From: Deltaproteobacteria bacterium
GTDB lineage: Bacteria > Desulfobacterota > Desulfarculia > Adiutricales > Adiutricaceae
Length of the DNA stretch: 42,188 bases
Direction of reading: 5' to 3'
Assembly: GCA_031273455.1 (NCBI GenBank)
Contig: JAISRZ010000064.1
Location: 1-42,188 of the forward strand
Part shown: positions 26,004 to 36,085 of the stretch, piece by piece
Layout: each line of letters begins with the position of its first letter
Position numbering within the stretch: the stretch's first letter is position 1
Made by a program: the position numbers and the translations under genes
The notes under the pieces: generated by a model
Told to the model about the DNA's origin: nothing
What the model saw: only the letters and a program-made list of their open reading frames with translations
Database searches by the model: none

Positions 26004-27014
26004 TTAGGGACGGATAGTTCCCCCTTGGCCGGCCACGTACTGACCGGTTCCTAGGTTGACGATCTCCACCCGGCGGTTCCGACCGTCTTCTGGGTCAATA
26101 TTGGGTAAAGGCCTAGATTCGCCTAAGCCCTCAGTGGCCAGGCGACTAGAGGGTATGTTAAACCGCTCCATGAGGTATCTTTGGACGGAGAGAGCCCGGC
26201 GACGAGATAGATCCATATTGTAGTCATACCCGCCCTTGGCGTCGGTATGGCCTTCTAGCCGGAAGGAGTCGCCGGAGAGTTCATTGGAGGTGATGGCCCG
26301 ACCTAGAGTGTTTAGAACCCCCCGGGCTTCCGAGGTTAAAACGTCCTTATCAAACTCAAAGAGGATGTTTAAAGCCAAACTCGGCGGCTCGGTGGGCTCA
26401 GGGAGGTATTTTTCCGGGGGTGGGGTGCCGCCCCGGGCGATGGTTAAAGCGGCCCGCTGCTCCGGGGTGTAAGCGGATCTCCGGCCTTGGGTCCCGCCTC
26501 TGGTTAAAGCGTCTATCATCTGCTTTAAGCTAGGGTCATCCTCCCCGGTTAGATCCGTTAAACGCCGCCGATTGATGTACCTAAAGGGATAATTAATGAA
26601 GGTCCAACGCGGCAAGGGAAAGTCGGAAAAAGGCGGCTCTTTGGACTCAAAAGCCCCGCTGCCATCGTAATCGACCACTTGGTAATCCCAAGGCTCGACC
26701 AGATCGTGATCGACCACAAAACAAAAGACCCGGCCATTGTGGCTCAGCCGTAAAACCCGACCATCGTCATCGGGCAGAATAAACTCTTCTCTTCTGGTTT
26801 CCTCGCCCTCCACTGAGACGTCAAAGTCGATCATCTGGTCCGAGATCCGCATGGCCCCAAACAAAGCCGGTTTGAGCCAACCGTAGGGAAAGTACTCGTG
26901 ATGGTTGGTCATGGCCAATAACCCACCCGAGGGCGTTATAACCATTGTTAGAGCCATGGTCACCGCCAGGGTTAAATAGGCCAACCAGATCCCGATCGCG
27001 GCTTTAGAGGTCAT
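26004..27014 (-). CDS. OmpA-domain envelope protein
   Basis: A 336-residue protein with an N-terminal hydrophobic signal or anchor (IGIWLAYLTLAVTMALTMVI). The unassigned middle part includes FILPDDDGRVLRLSHNGRVFCFVVDHDLV. A C-terminal OmpA/MotB peptidoglycan-binding domain spans about residues 215-320: LNILFEFDKDVLTSEARGVL, FRLEGHTDAKGGYDYNMDLS and GLGESRPL, ending NRRVEIVN. It should sit in the periplasm bound to the cell wall. GGGAG lies upstream of the ATG at 27014. It stands alone, with no riboswitch of its own. Confidence 0.88.
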   Translation of the reverse strand: MTSKAAIGIWLAYLTLAVTMALTMVITPSGGLLAMTNHHEYFPYGWLKPALFGAMRISDQMIDFDVSVEGEETRREEFILPDDDGRVLRLSHNGRVFCFVVDHDLVEPWDYQVVDYDGSGAFESKEPPFSDFPLPRWTFINYPFRYINRRRLTDLTGEDDPSLKQMIDALTRGGTQGRRSAYTPEQRAALTIARGGTPPPEKYLPEPTEPPSLALNILFEFDKDVLTSEARGVLNTLGRAITSNELSGDSFRLEGHTDAKGGYDYNMDLSRRRALSVQRYLMERFNIPSSRLATEGLGESRPLPNIDPEDGRNRRVEIVNLGTGQYVAGQGGTIRP

Positions 27015-27388
27015 AAAGGCGAAACTCCCTAAGGTTCCCTTAATAGACTATAGTTAGGCTAAGGGGAGCCAACTATCTTATCGGCTTTTAACCCGGAAAA
27101 ATTAAGTTTCCCCAGGGTGGTTCCCGATGAGAGTTAAGCCCAATAACCGCCCTTAGCCGCTAGGGTTTTTTCCGGTCTTAAGCCCCCCCCTTCCACCCTT
27201 ATAGCCACCTTAGCCCCTCATAACCCAGTTCGCGCCTTTTAGACCCTTAATAACCCATTTTTCCCACCTTAAGCCCCTTACGGCCCACCTTTAGCCCCTT
27301 TTAGGGAGGAGCTTTCGATAGACCGACCTTTTTTCCTCACTATAATCAAGGGCCACGAAAAAAAAAGCTGGAAACCCCAAAAAAAAGC

Positions 27389-27417
27389 TTGCGCTAGCCA
27401 AAATTTGGGTCTATAAT
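27389..27417 (+). promoter_or_regulatory. sigma-70 promoter without a following gene
   Basis: TTGCGC (27389-27394), a 17-base spacer and a perfect TATAAT (27412-27417). Confidence 0.6.
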
Positions 27418-27423
27418 GACAAC

Positions 27424-27582
27424 AAGATTTTTATCCACTACTGATGGAAATGTCTTTAGCCCCTAGCTCTAATAGCTATTTGGGCATATCTTTTAAACCT
27501 TATTTATGGTTATGAACCATTTTTTAACCAAAATTAAGGTGGTAAAGAGTATATTATTTTCTAGGTTTATACTCTTTTTTTA
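27424..27582 (+). ncRNA. candidate small RNA of about 160 bases
   Basis: It begins just after a good promoter. It contains a small AGCT-CTAAT-AGCT hairpin. It ends with two candidate intrinsic terminators: ATGGTT/AACCAT plus six Ts at 27506-27525, and AAAGAGTATA/TATACTCTTT (ten perfect pairs) plus a T-rich tail at 27544-27582. The only frame inside is 16 codons and lacks a ribosome site. No known RNA family is recognised. Confidence 0.35.
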
Positions 27583-27947
27583 TATCTTTAACTTCGTTGA
27601 TATTTTTATCTCTTTGACGCGCCCCTTTTAGATTTTATAGAGCTAATTCTATTAAAATCTCTCTTTCGCCACAAAGCCTCTCACATTCGCTTTTCGCCCT
27701 ATGGCTTTCGCTATCCCGCCTTTAACTAAAAGGCGCTTTAAACCAAGGCCCAAAGGGAAAACTCCCTAAACATTTCGTTTAGGGACCTGACCGATAGTCA
27801 CTAAAATTTACGCTCCTTTAACTTTTGGCCCCTTTTTAATAGCCATTGACGGACCAAAGGGTTAGGGAGTGGGTTAGGGCCTCAGGGCCTCTGGTGGCCG
27901 ACAACCCTAAAACCGGTTAAGGGCGCGTTAAGCGCCTTTAGGGTCTT

Positions 27948-27972
27948 AAGGGGGGCTTTTTTAGCCCCCCTT
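27948..27972 (+). terminator. strong hairpin upstream of dnaG
   Basis: AAGGGGGGCT/AGCCCCCCTT, a ten-base perfect stem with a five-T loop. The T run after it is short (TTTAAACC), so it may be a terminator or a leader hairpin of dnaG. Confidence 0.5.
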
Positions 27973-28031
27973 TAAACCCTATATCTAGCCAAACGGCTCT
28001 GGCTAAATCGAGCCGTTACCCCATCGTCTTT

Positions 28032-29831
28032 ATGGCGCGGGTTCGAGAATCGCCCTTGTATAGTAAAGATAAAATAGCCGAAGTCGTCGCGGGCACGGAT
28101 CTAGTGGCCTTAGTCCGTCAATTTGTGGATTTAAAGCGCACCGGCAATTCCTATGTGGGCATTTGCCCTTTTCACACGGAAAAGACCGCTTCCTTCCATG
28201 TGACGCCCGAAAAAGGGGTCTACCATTGCTTTGGCTGTGGGGCCGGCGGCAACGCCTTGACCTTTATCATGGGCATGAACAAGTTGTCCTTTCCCGAGGC
28301 CATGGAGGAACTGGCCCGCTCCGCTGGGGTGGCTTTACCCAGGGAAAAACGCTCGGTGGATAAGGATTCCGGCTTTAACCGCCAGGACTTCTATGACGTC
28401 ATGAATCGGGCCGCCATCCTCTACCAAAACCTTCTTTGGGCCCAACCTGAGCCCGAGGCCATGACTTACTTACGGAGCCGGGGCATAAGCTTGGATCTGG
28501 CCCGGAGCTACCAACTGGGCTTAAGTTTTAACGGTTGGGAATACCTCCGGGGGGCCTTAAAAAAGGAAGGCTTTGACGATCTCCTTTTGGCCGAGGCTGG
28601 GTTAACCCGCGCCCGCCAAACCCCGGGCGCGGGCTTTTATGACGTTTTTCGGAACCGGCTCATGATCCCGGTTTGCGACCCCCAGGGCCGAGCCGTGGCT
28701 TTCGCCGGGCGGACCTTACCCAGCGAGACCAACCCAGAGGTGGCCAAATACATTAACTCCCCCAGCACCGCCATCTATCACAAGGGCAACCTTTTGTACG
28801 GCTTCCACCAGGCTCGCTCCCACTTAAGGGGGGCGGGGTTGGCCTTTTTAGTGGAAGGTTACTTTGATCTTTTGTCTTTAGTCCAAGCTAAAGTCCAAAA
28901 CGTGGTGGCCTCCATGGGCACCGCCGTGACCCAAGCCCAGATCAACCTTTTGCGCGGTCAGGTCAAAGAGGTCTATCTCCTGTTTGACGGGGACGCGGCG
29001 GGCCGCAAAGCGGCCAGCCGAGCGTTGCCTTACTTATTGAACGTGGAGTTGGACGGTAAGGTCATCACCTTACCGGACGGCGAGGATCCCGACACTTTTA
29101 TCCGGAAGCGAGGCTCGGAGGGGTTGTACGAAGTGGCTGAAAAGGCCAAGGACATTATCGATTACTACATTGAGGGTCTTTTAGCCGACTGTGGGCCCAC
29201 TTTAGGCGGGGAGTCGCGGGCCATTAGAGAGGCTAGAGAGACCTTAGGCCACGTGCCGGACTTGGCCAAAGGGGAGCTTTTACGACGAAAGCTGGCTAAA
29301 AAGCTCAACATTGACCCCAACGTCTTAAAGGTCCGGCCCCAAAGCCCCCCCGCCAAAACCCCGGAAAAACCGGTGGAGGTCAGGGATCCGGCGAAAACCG
29401 TCACCCATATCGCCCAAGAGATCTTGGTCCTCATCATTGTCCACCCGGAGCTAGCCAAGAACCTCCCCGCTCTGGCCCCCTATTGGCCCCAGGACGCCAG
29501 TTTTCCGGTGTATGAGGCTTTAACCGCCCAGTTTAAAGAGTCCGGCCAGATCGCCCCGGAAAAGATCCATCTGGAGGAAAACCAAGAGATCTCTTCCATC
29601 ATTTCGGGGGCTTTATTGTCCCCGAGGACTAAAAAGCCCGAGGACGCGGCCGTCATCTTTAATGAAATGATCATTAGCTTAAAGGCCCTAGCCGCCAAAG
29701 CGGAGCAAATGGATAAATCCCAAGCCTTAAAGGCCGCCGAGAAAGAGGGGAACGAGGAGCTAGTTAAGACCTTAGCCCAAGAAAAGGCGGCTTTGCCGCA
29801 CCCTTTAATGTCCAAGATGAAGCCGCAGTGA
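28032..29831 (+). CDS. dnaG: DNA primase
   Basis: A 599-residue DnaG that makes primers at the replication fork. The N-terminal zinc finger is CPFHTEKTASF with YHCFGCGAGG (CHC2 type). The core carries LSFNGWEYLRG and the TOPRIM motifs LVEGYFDLLSL and LLFDGDAAGRKAA. The C-terminal 150 residues, expected to bind the replicative helicase, are poorly conserved and charged. The ATG at 28032 has no strong ribosome site. rpoD follows after 144 bases on the same strand, the classic macromolecular-synthesis pair, with the usual rpsU absent. Confidence 0.95.
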   Translation: MARVRESPLYSKDKIAEVVAGTDLVALVRQFVDLKRTGNSYVGICPFHTEKTASFHVTPEKGVYHCFGCGAGGNALTFIMGMNKLSFPEAMEELARSAGVALPREKRSVDKDSGFNRQDFYDVMNRAAILYQNLLWAQPEPEAMTYLRSRGISLDLARSYQLGLSFNGWEYLRGALKKEGFDDLLLAEAGLTRARQTPGAGFYDVFRNRLMIPVCDPQGRAVAFAGRTLPSETNPEVAKYINSPSTAIYHKGNLLYGFHQARSHLRGAGLAFLVEGYFDLLSLVQAKVQNVVASMGTAVTQAQINLLRGQVKEVYLLFDGDAAGRKAASRALPYLLNVELDGKVITLPDGEDPDTFIRKRGSEGLYEVAEKAKDIIDYYIEGLLADCGPTLGGESRAIREARETLGHVPDLAKGELLRRKLAKKLNIDPNVLKVRPQSPPAKTPEKPVEVRDPAKTVTHIAQEILVLIIVHPELAKNLPALAPYWPQDASFPVYEALTAQFKESGQIAPEKIHLEENQEISSIISGALLSPRTKKPEDAAVIFNEMIISLKALAAKAEQMDKSQALKAAEKEGNEELVKTLAQEKAALPHPLMSKMKPQ

Positions 29832-29975
29832 AAGCCTAACGGAAAAAACGCTTAACCGGTTTAAGGCCTTTTCGCCCTTAAAGGCCCCTTAAAGCCAGCT
29901 TTAGCGTGACTCTTTCGCCCCTTAACGAATCAAGTTCGCCATGGGGTCTGCAAAAGGAGGCGAAGAAAAAAAGAC

Positions 29976-32018
29976 ATGGTTAAACTCCTTTCCCCCCAAA
30001 TTAACGATCAAATTGATGATCAAGGGGCCGATTTCGCCAGCGACTTCGCCAGCGAAATCGCGAGGGATTTCCCGAACGAACAGGTTTTGGGCCTAGTTAG
30101 CCCTAAGGTTAAAGGCCCAGCTAAAGGGGGCGCCGCTAAGGCCCTAGCGAAGACGCCAATTAAGACCCCAGCCAAGACCAAAAGTCAGGGCTTAGACGAG
30201 GCGAGCCTGGAGACCGATGATCTGGATATGGAGTTGACTCTGAGCCCGGATTTGGGCGCGGGTTTGGACGCTGGCTTAGACGAAAGTTTGAAAGCTGGCT
30301 TAGACGAAAGTTTAGACGCGAATTTGGACGATAGTTTAGACGAGGATTTCCCCGCCGAGGGCTTAAACCTAGAAAGCTTAAGCTCGGAAACTATACCGCC
30401 CAACGCCTTAGACTTGGACGAGACGGATGAGCCCTCCCCTTTTCCGGAAAAGACCTGGGGGGACGTTATCGATTTTCCCGGAGCCCGCCCTTCCGCGGGA
30501 CCGGTCGCCGCGGAAGGGAGCGGCTTAGATCCGGTCCAGATGTACTTAAAGGAACTGAGTCAAAGGAAGCCCTTGGGGCGCGAGGCCGAAGCTCAGTTGA
30601 CCTTAAGGATCGAGGAAGGCGAAAAAGCCATTTTAAGGGCTTTACTCCAGACCCCCGTGGCTTTGGCCGGTTTAAAAGCCTTACGGAAAAGCTTATTGGC
30701 CGAAAAAGACCAAGCTAAGGAGCGGGCCGAAAAAAACCACGAGCCCGAGCCTGTCTCGGTGGCCAACCGCCGGAACGAGCTCATAGACCACATTAACGCC
30801 ATCGCCATTCTGGCCGAAAACGATGACCGGTACCTTCGGCGTTACCAGGGCCAAAGCCAGGGCGCGACGGAGCGGGCCTTAAAGATCCAAGCTCACCGGG
30901 ACCAAACTTTAGAGGCCCTAACCGACCGTTTTTACCAGGCTAAGCTCAAACCCCAAAAGATTAAGATTTTAGTCGACCAGGTCCGTTCTTGGGCCACCTC
31001 TTACGCGGAGAGCGAGCGAGCTTTAACCGACCTTTTAGGCGACCCCCAAGCGGTTCAAGAGCTTATGGCCTTATGCCCGCCTAAGTTTAAAAAGACCACC
31101 GCTTTAGCCCCCTTAGTTCGGCGAATCTTAGCCGCTAAAGGCCGGGAGCTTTCGCTCCGCGAGGTTCTGCCCCTCGTCCAGCGCCTTGGCCAAACCGCGG
31201 CCCAAAGCCGCTTATCTTTAAGCGAGCTCCAAGACATCTTAGCCACCATCAGCGAGGGGGCCCAAAAAGCCTTCGCCGCCAAAAACGCCCTCATTGAGGC
31301 CAACTTAAGGCTGGTGGTCTCGACGGCCAAAAAGTACGCCCACCGGGGGCTCCATTTATTGGACGTCATCCAAGAGGGGAACCTTGGCTTAATGAAAGCC
31401 GTGGAGCGGTTCGAGCGGCGGCGGGGGTTTAAGTTCTCCACCTACGCCAGCTGGTGGATCCGCCAAGCCATCACCCGGGCCATTATGGACCAGGGGCGAA
31501 CTATTCGCGTCCCAGTCCACATGATGGACTTCATTCACCGCTTAAATAAGACCCAACGAGCCTTAAGCCAAGAGTTAAGTCGGGAGCCCACGGAAGAGGA
31601 GTTGGCCGCAAGGACCGCTTGGCCCTTGGAGAAAATTCGGGAGGCCTTAAAAACGGCCATTTTGCCCATCTCCTTAGAGACGCCGGTTAAGGGGAACGAG
31701 GACAACTTTTTAGGGGACTTTATTGAGGACTTAAAAGCGGTCAACGCCGCCGAGGCCATCATGGAGCGGAGTCAAGAGGCCGAGGCCCAAGCGATCTTAA
31801 AGGTCTTAACCCCCAGGGAAGAGCGAGTCATTCGGATGCGCTACGGCCTTGGCTATGAGTCGCCCTTTACCTTGGAGGAGGTGGGCCGCGAGTTTCAGGT
31901 CACCCGGGAAAGGGCCCGACAAATCGAGGCCACGGCCCTCGCTAAACTAAGGCGGTCTTCCCCAGGGGCTAAGCCGGATCCCCCAAGGGGCAAATCGCGG
32001 AAAAAAGCCAAAGGCTAA
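29976..32018 (+). CDS. rpoD: primary sigma factor sigma-70
   Basis: A 680-residue housekeeping sigma factor. Region 1.2 starts at [21 protein letters not shown]. Region 2 reads [34 protein letters not shown] and [17 protein letters not shown]. Region 3 is [19 protein letters not shown]. Region 4 includes [16 protein letters not shown] and the helix-turn-helix [20 protein letters not shown]. The N-terminal 180 residues are unusual: instead of a clear region 1.1 they hold a Lys/Pro/Ala-rich stretch and then an acidic run of GLDESL-like repeats (about residues 88-115). AAGGAGGCG precedes the ATG. Confidence 0.97.
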   Translation: MVKLLSPQINDQIDDQGADFASDFASEIARDFPNEQVLGLVSPKVKGPAKGGAAKALAKTPIKTPAKTKSQGLDEASLETDDLDMELTLSPDLGAGLDAGLDESLKAGLDESLDANLDDSLDEDFPAEGLNLESLSSETIPPNALDLDETDEPSPFPEKTWGDVIDFPGARPSAGPVAAEGSGLDPVQMYLKELSQRKPLGREAEAQLTLRIEEGEKAILRALLQTPVALAGLKALRKSLLAEKDQAKERAEKNHEPEPVSVANRRNELIDHINAIAILAENDDRYLRRYQGQSQGATERALKIQAHRDQTLEALTDRFYQAKLKPQKIKILVDQVRSWATSYAESERALTDLLGDPQAVQELMALCPPKFKKTTALAPLVRRILAAKGRELSLREVLPLVQRLGQTAAQSRLSLSELQDILATISEGAQKAFAAKNALIEANLRLVVSTAKKYAHRGLHLLDVIQEGNLGLMKAVERFERRRGFKFSTYASWWIRQAITRAIMDQGRTIRVPVHMMDFIHRLNKTQRALSQELSREPTEEELAARTAWPLEKIREALKTAILPISLETPVKGNEDNFLGDFIEDLKAVNAAEAIMERSQEAEAQAILKVLTPREERVIRMRYGLGYESPFTLEEVGREFQVTRERARQIEATALAKLRRSSPGAKPDPPRGKSRKKAKG

Positions 32019-32164
32019 CCTTTAGGGCCTTAGCCAAAGACTAAAACTAGGGCCTTTAGGGGCTAGGGGCTAAACCCCCTAGCCCTTAACCCCTAACCCT
32101 AGAGCTTTAATCGCGGAACCCCTAACCAACCCCCGAACCTTGGAGGGGTTAACCCGCGGAGAGG

Positions 32165-32200
32165 TAACCCGGGGGGGTAACCCGGGGGGGTAACCCCGGG
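32165..32200 (+). repeat. tandem 13-base GC-rich repeat
   Basis: TAACCCGGGGGGG at 32165-32177 and again at 32178-32190, then a partial third copy. CCTAAACCC-like units follow to about 32229. Confidence 0.85.
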
Positions 32201-32225
32201 CCTAAACCCTAAACCCGAACCTAAA

Positions 32226-32262
32226 CCCCTGGCTCCGCGACTGACCAGAGCCAGAGGTTTTT
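32226..32262 (+). terminator. intrinsic terminator downstream of rpoD
   Basis: CCCCTGGCTC and GAGCCAGAGG pair with one mismatch around a 12-base loop, followed by five Ts and a second T run. Confidence 0.7.
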
Positions 32263-32882
32263 AGGGATTTTTAGTTATTAATGGTCTATCTTTTATTTAG
32301 AAAGTCTAACTTTAAAGAGCTATAACCTTCTGGACTTAATTTATTTTTAAATCAACTCTAATCCTGGCTCGACTGACGTCCATTAGGTCTCCGGGATTTT
32401 ATCCGGGGCTAAAGGCCCCAAAGGCCGGTTTTTTTTCGGATTTACGGTAAATTTTTTGTCAATAAATGGAACTTTTTTCTTTGACGGACAGCCCCCCGCT
32501 TAACCAATTTTTGACCTATTTATAAAGGTCTTAAGTATGAAAAAAGAAATAATTGGATTAAATGACAAAAAAAAGCTTAATGATTAAATCGTTACCATGT
32601 ATCTTACTCCATAGACCATTATAATAGTCGATCCGGTTTGACATAATCCAGACGCTAATATAAATTATTACCTCCTTTTCATCCCCGATCTTTCCCAAGC
32701 TGAAAAAGAACCCAATGAAGCTTTTCCAAAAATAATTGGAAAAATCGTTATTATTTATGGTACTATGAAAAGGATATCCGGCGCCTGTCAGGAAGGGGGC
32801 GGTTACGCCCTCTATCGCGTTGGATCATCTGGGCGGAAAACGTTTACGTTTGGCCGCTGTAATATTATTGTTCGGGGATATC

Positions 32883-34814
32883 ATGGATCACAGTCTCACC
32901 ACCAACGAAGAAAACAACATCTCCTCGTCTTGTTCTGACCCGGCCTACGACGAGCCTACCACCCTTCCCAAAGACGCCCAAGACGCGGATGACTCTTTCG
33001 ACGATTCCGCCGATGACTCCGCGGATGGGCTGGACGACGGGGACTTAGGCTCGCTGGGTGATGGCCAGTCAGACAAAGACTATCATATGGATCAGCTCTA
33101 TGAGGAAAGCTTTCGGAGCTTGTCTGAGGGCGAGGTAGTCAAGGGCACCGTGGTTCAGTTCACCAAGGAATACGTCATGCTGGACATCGGGGCCAAATCC
33201 GAGGGTCGGATCCTCTTGCAGGAGTTCTATGACGAGAACGGGGAACTAACCGCTAACATCGGGGATCAGGTTGAGGCCCAGATCACCAGGATGGACGAGG
33301 ACGAGTCGGAAATTTTTCTCTCCAAGGATAAAGCCGCCAAGATTAAGATCTGGGACGACATCGCTCGGGTCTACAACGAGGACGGGGTTATTAACGGCCT
33401 TATTTCCAGCCGCGTTAAAGGCGGGCTTTCGGTGGACATCGGGGTTAACGCCTTTTTGCCCGGCTCCCAAGTGGACACCCGGCCCATCAAGAACCTTGAG
33501 GCCTTAGTGGGCAAAACCTACGACTTTAAGATCTTAAAGTACAATAAAAGACGCGGCAACGTGGTCTTAAGCCGTCGGGTCATCTTAGAGTCCGAGCGGG
33601 AGAAAATCCGGACCCAGACCATGGCCGCCTTAGAGGTCGGGGCCATAGTCGAGGGCGCGGTTAAAAATCTGACCGATTACGGGGCCTTTGTCGAGCTAGG
33701 CGGTTTAGACGGCCTTCTGCACGTCACCGACATGTCCTGGGGCCGCTTGGGTCACCCCTCAGAGCTTTTGACGGTGGGCGAAAAAGTCCGGGTCAAGGTT
33801 TTGTCCTTTAACCGGGACAATGGCCGGGTCTCTTTAGGCCTAAAGCAACTCCAAGAGGATCCCTGGGTCACGGCCTCGGCCCGTTTTAAAGTCAACGACA
33901 AGGTCAATGGCCGGGTGGTCTCTTTAACCGACTACGGGGCCTTTGTCGAGCTGGAGCGCGGTTTAGAGGGCTTGATCCACGTCTCGGAAATGTCCTGGAC
34001 CCGGAAAGTCCGGAACCCCTCAACGGTTTTAAAGGTCGGGGATCTGGTGGAGAGCGTTATCCTCAACATGGATTTATCGGCTAAAAGGATCTCCTTGGGG
34101 ATGAAGCAAGTGGAGCCCAACCCCTGGGCCACCGTGGCGGAGCGTTACCCCATTGGCACCATCATTGAGGGCAAGATCAAAAACATCACCGACTTTGGGG
34201 CCTTTATTGGCATTGACGAAGGCATTGACGGGCTGGTCCACATTTCCGATATCTCCTGGACCAGGCGGTACAAACACCCTTCGGAGATCTTTAAAAAAGG
34301 CGATTCCGTGCGGGCTTTGATCTTAGCCATTGACCGCGAGCAAGAGCGCTTTTCTTTAGGCATTAAGCAACTGGAGGAAGATCCCTGGTCCGCGGCCATG
34401 AGTAACTTCCCGGTGGGGGCCAAAGTCTCCGGCAAAGTCACCAACATCACTGATTTTGGCGTCTTTATTGAGCTGGCCGATGGCATTGAGGGCCTCATCC
34501 ACGTCTCCGAATCCGGTCTGCCCAAAGGGAAACCTTTGGCCGAGGCCTTTAACTTAGGCGATGAGATCACCGCCAAGGTGGTCACGGTCTCAGCTGGGGA
34601 TCACAAGATTGGTTTGTCCATTAAGCGCCTCCTGAAGGACGAGGAAGAGCTCCATTACAAGGAGTTTGGCGGGGAAAGCCGGCCAGCGGCCCCGGGGGCC
34701 TCAACCTCCAACGCCAGCTCTTCTTTTGGGGCGGCTTTTGGGAACTTAGATAAACTCTTGGCGGAAAAACAACAATCTTCCGAGCCTGAGGCGGAAACTG
34801 AGAAACCCTCCTAA
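32883..34814 (+). CDS. rpsA: 30S ribosomal protein S1
   Basis: A 643-residue protein with six S1 RNA-binding domains in tandem, starting near GEVVKGTVVQFTKEYVMLDIG, then INGLISSRVKGGLSVDIG, GAIVEGAVKNLTDYGAFVEL, VNGRVVSLTDYGAFVEL, IEGKIKNITDFGAFIGI and VSGKVTNITDFGVFIEL. I start at the ATG at 32883 (GGGG upstream), not at the upstream TTG at 32820. The first 60 residues are a very acidic Asp/Ser extension (DDSFDDSADDSADGLDDGD) not seen in typical S1. sppA begins two bases after the stop, so the genes are coupled. Confidence 0.96.
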   Translation: MDHSLTTNEENNISSSCSDPAYDEPTTLPKDAQDADDSFDDSADDSADGLDDGDLGSLGDGQSDKDYHMDQLYEESFRSLSEGEVVKGTVVQFTKEYVMLDIGAKSEGRILLQEFYDENGELTANIGDQVEAQITRMDEDESEIFLSKDKAAKIKIWDDIARVYNEDGVINGLISSRVKGGLSVDIGVNAFLPGSQVDTRPIKNLEALVGKTYDFKILKYNKRRGNVVLSRRVILESEREKIRTQTMAALEVGAIVEGAVKNLTDYGAFVELGGLDGLLHVTDMSWGRLGHPSELLTVGEKVRVKVLSFNRDNGRVSLGLKQLQEDPWVTASARFKVNDKVNGRVVSLTDYGAFVELERGLEGLIHVSEMSWTRKVRNPSTVLKVGDLVESVILNMDLSAKRISLGMKQVEPNPWATVAERYPIGTIIEGKIKNITDFGAFIGIDEGIDGLVHISDISWTRRYKHPSEIFKKGDSVRALILAIDREQERFSLGIKQLEEDPWSAAMSNFPVGAKVSGKVTNITDFGVFIELADGIEGLIHVSESGLPKGKPLAEAFNLGDEITAKVVTVSAGDHKIGLSIKRLLKDEEELHYKEFGGESRPAAPGASTSNASSSFGAAFGNLDKLLAEKQQSSEPEAETEKPS

Positions 34815-34816
34815 CC

Positions 34817-36085
34817 ATGGCGGACGAAACTAAACCTCTAGACCCGGCGGCGGATGAGGCTCTAGAGCCTGACCTCAAGGTTAGCCCCACGGCTAACCTT
34901 GAGCCCGACCGCGACTCTTCCGCCCCGGTCCCGGCCGATTCCGGCCTGGACCCGGGCTTAAACAACCCCCCCTCAACCGATCCCCTGAACCCTGAGCCCT
35001 CTTTAAGCGACCCTTTAAGCGACCCTTTAGCGGCTCGCCCGGAAAGCGATCCCTCTAAGGCCGTTCGCCCCGAGGACAATTCCGATCCCGATCGCCCCCA
35101 AAGACCGCTTCTAAACGCTAAAGCGGCTCGGCCCAATGGCCGGAAAGGGCTCCCGCCGCTACTCCCCCCAGCGGTCGCTAAAACCAGCTCGCGCTTAGAG
35201 GGTTGGCCTTTAGTCTTTTTGCTTTTGGGTTTAGCCGTGATCGGGAGCTGTCACTTTAGCGCTTTAAACATCGCCGAGTCCATTGAGGGCGTCCCTAAGG
35301 CCATGGCCCGGTCCCAGAGCCCCAGCGTGGGGGTTTTGACCTTAGAGGGGGAAATCGTCTCCTCCATGTGGGTGGTCCAGACTTTAAACCGCTTCCAGGA
35401 CGACGAGAACGTCTTAGCCATTGTCATCCGCTTGGACACCCCGGGCGGGTCCGTGGCCCCCTGCCAAGAGATTGTCGAGTCCATCCGGTCGCTAAAAAAA
35501 CCCGTGGTCGTCTCCATGGGGTCAGTGGCCGCCTCGGGCGGGGTGTACATCGCCGTGGCCGGCGACCATATCCTAGCCAACCCCGGGACTTTAACCGGGT
35601 CCATTGGGGTGATCATGGAGACCATCCAGGTCACCGGGGTTATGGAAAAGCTGGGCGTTAAATCCGAGACCATCACCAGCGGCCAATTTAAAGACATTTT
35701 TTCGCCCTTTCGGGATATGCGCCCCGAAGAAAGGGCTCTTCTCCAGAAGATGGTCATGGAAGTTTATGAGCAGTTTGTGGCTGAGGTGGTTAAAGGACGG
35801 CCCAAGCTGACTGAGGCCCAAATCCGGCGGCTGGCCGATGGCCGGGTCTTTAACGGCGAAGAGGCCAACCGTTTAGGTCTCATTGACGAATTGGGCGGCT
35901 TTGAGAAGGCCGTGACCAAAGCCATGGTTTTAGCCACCGGGACCCAACCGACCGAACCCCCACACCTCATCTTTGAGGACGGCAAAGGCGGCTTTTTGCA
36001 GCGGCTCCTTTCCGGGGAAAGTTTTTCGCCCTCCTCCCTCCTCCCTAAGGGCGGGCTAAAGTACCTTTACCGGCCTGGCTTATAA
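34817..36085 (+). CDS. sppA: signal peptide peptidase SppA
   Basis: A 422-residue membrane serine protease of the short SppA type that degrades cleaved signal peptides. One transmembrane segment lies at about residues 133-150 (WPLVFLLLGLAVIGSCHF). The protease domain shows IRLDTPGGSVAP, the serine region MGSVAASGGVYIAVAG, GTLTGSIGVIM, and TSGQFKDIFSPFR with the lysine of the Ser-Lys dyad, then DGRVFNGEEANRLGLIDELGG. The 130 residues before the membrane segment form an unusual cytoplasmic extension, acidic and rich in Pro, Asp and Ser. There is no clear ribosome site, so translation probably depends on rpsA. Confidence 0.94.
   Translation: MADETKPLDPAADEALEPDLKVSPTANLEPDRDSSAPVPADSGLDPGLNNPPSTDPLNPEPSLSDPLSDPLAARPESDPSKAVRPEDNSDPDRPQRPLLNAKAARPNGRKGLPPLLPPAVAKTSSRLEGWPLVFLLLGLAVIGSCHFSALNIAESIEGVPKAMARSQSPSVGVLTLEGEIVSSMWVVQTLNRFQDDENVLAIVIRLDTPGGSVAPCQEIVESIRSLKKPVVVSMGSVAASGGVYIAVAGDHILANPGTLTGSIGVIMETIQVTGVMEKLGVKSETITSGQFKDIFSPFRDMRPEERALLQKMVMEVYEQFVAEVVKGRPKLTEAQIRRLADGRVFNGEEANRLGLIDELGGFEKAVTKAMVLATGTQPTEPPHLIFEDGKGGFLQRLLSGESFSPSSLLPKGGLKYLYRPGL

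Larger units (their letters stand above)
27015..28031. other. 1 kb spacer between the OmpA-domain gene and dnaG
   Basis: No protein gene. The left part (27160-27310) is degenerate 'cccttaagcccc' text. The middle holds a promoter-terminator unit listed separately. The right part carries the hairpin before dnaG. Confidence 0.6.
32019..32882. other. 0.86 kb spacer between rpoD and rpsA
   Basis: It contains G/C-rich tandem units, the rpoD terminator, an AT-rich stretch (32280-32660), and presumably the rpsA promoter in 32700-32770. A TTGGAA...TACTAT pair at 32737-32765 has a 19-base spacer and is only weak evidence. Confidence 0.5.

Noticed and set aside
27416..27466. 16-codon ORF beginning at ATGACAACAAG
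   Set aside because: The start lies within the promoter -10 region, with no ribosome site and no family resemblance.
32820..32882. Upstream TTG start for rpsA
   Set aside because: The ATG at 32883 has a GGGG ribosome site, and the extra 21 residues do not resemble S1.
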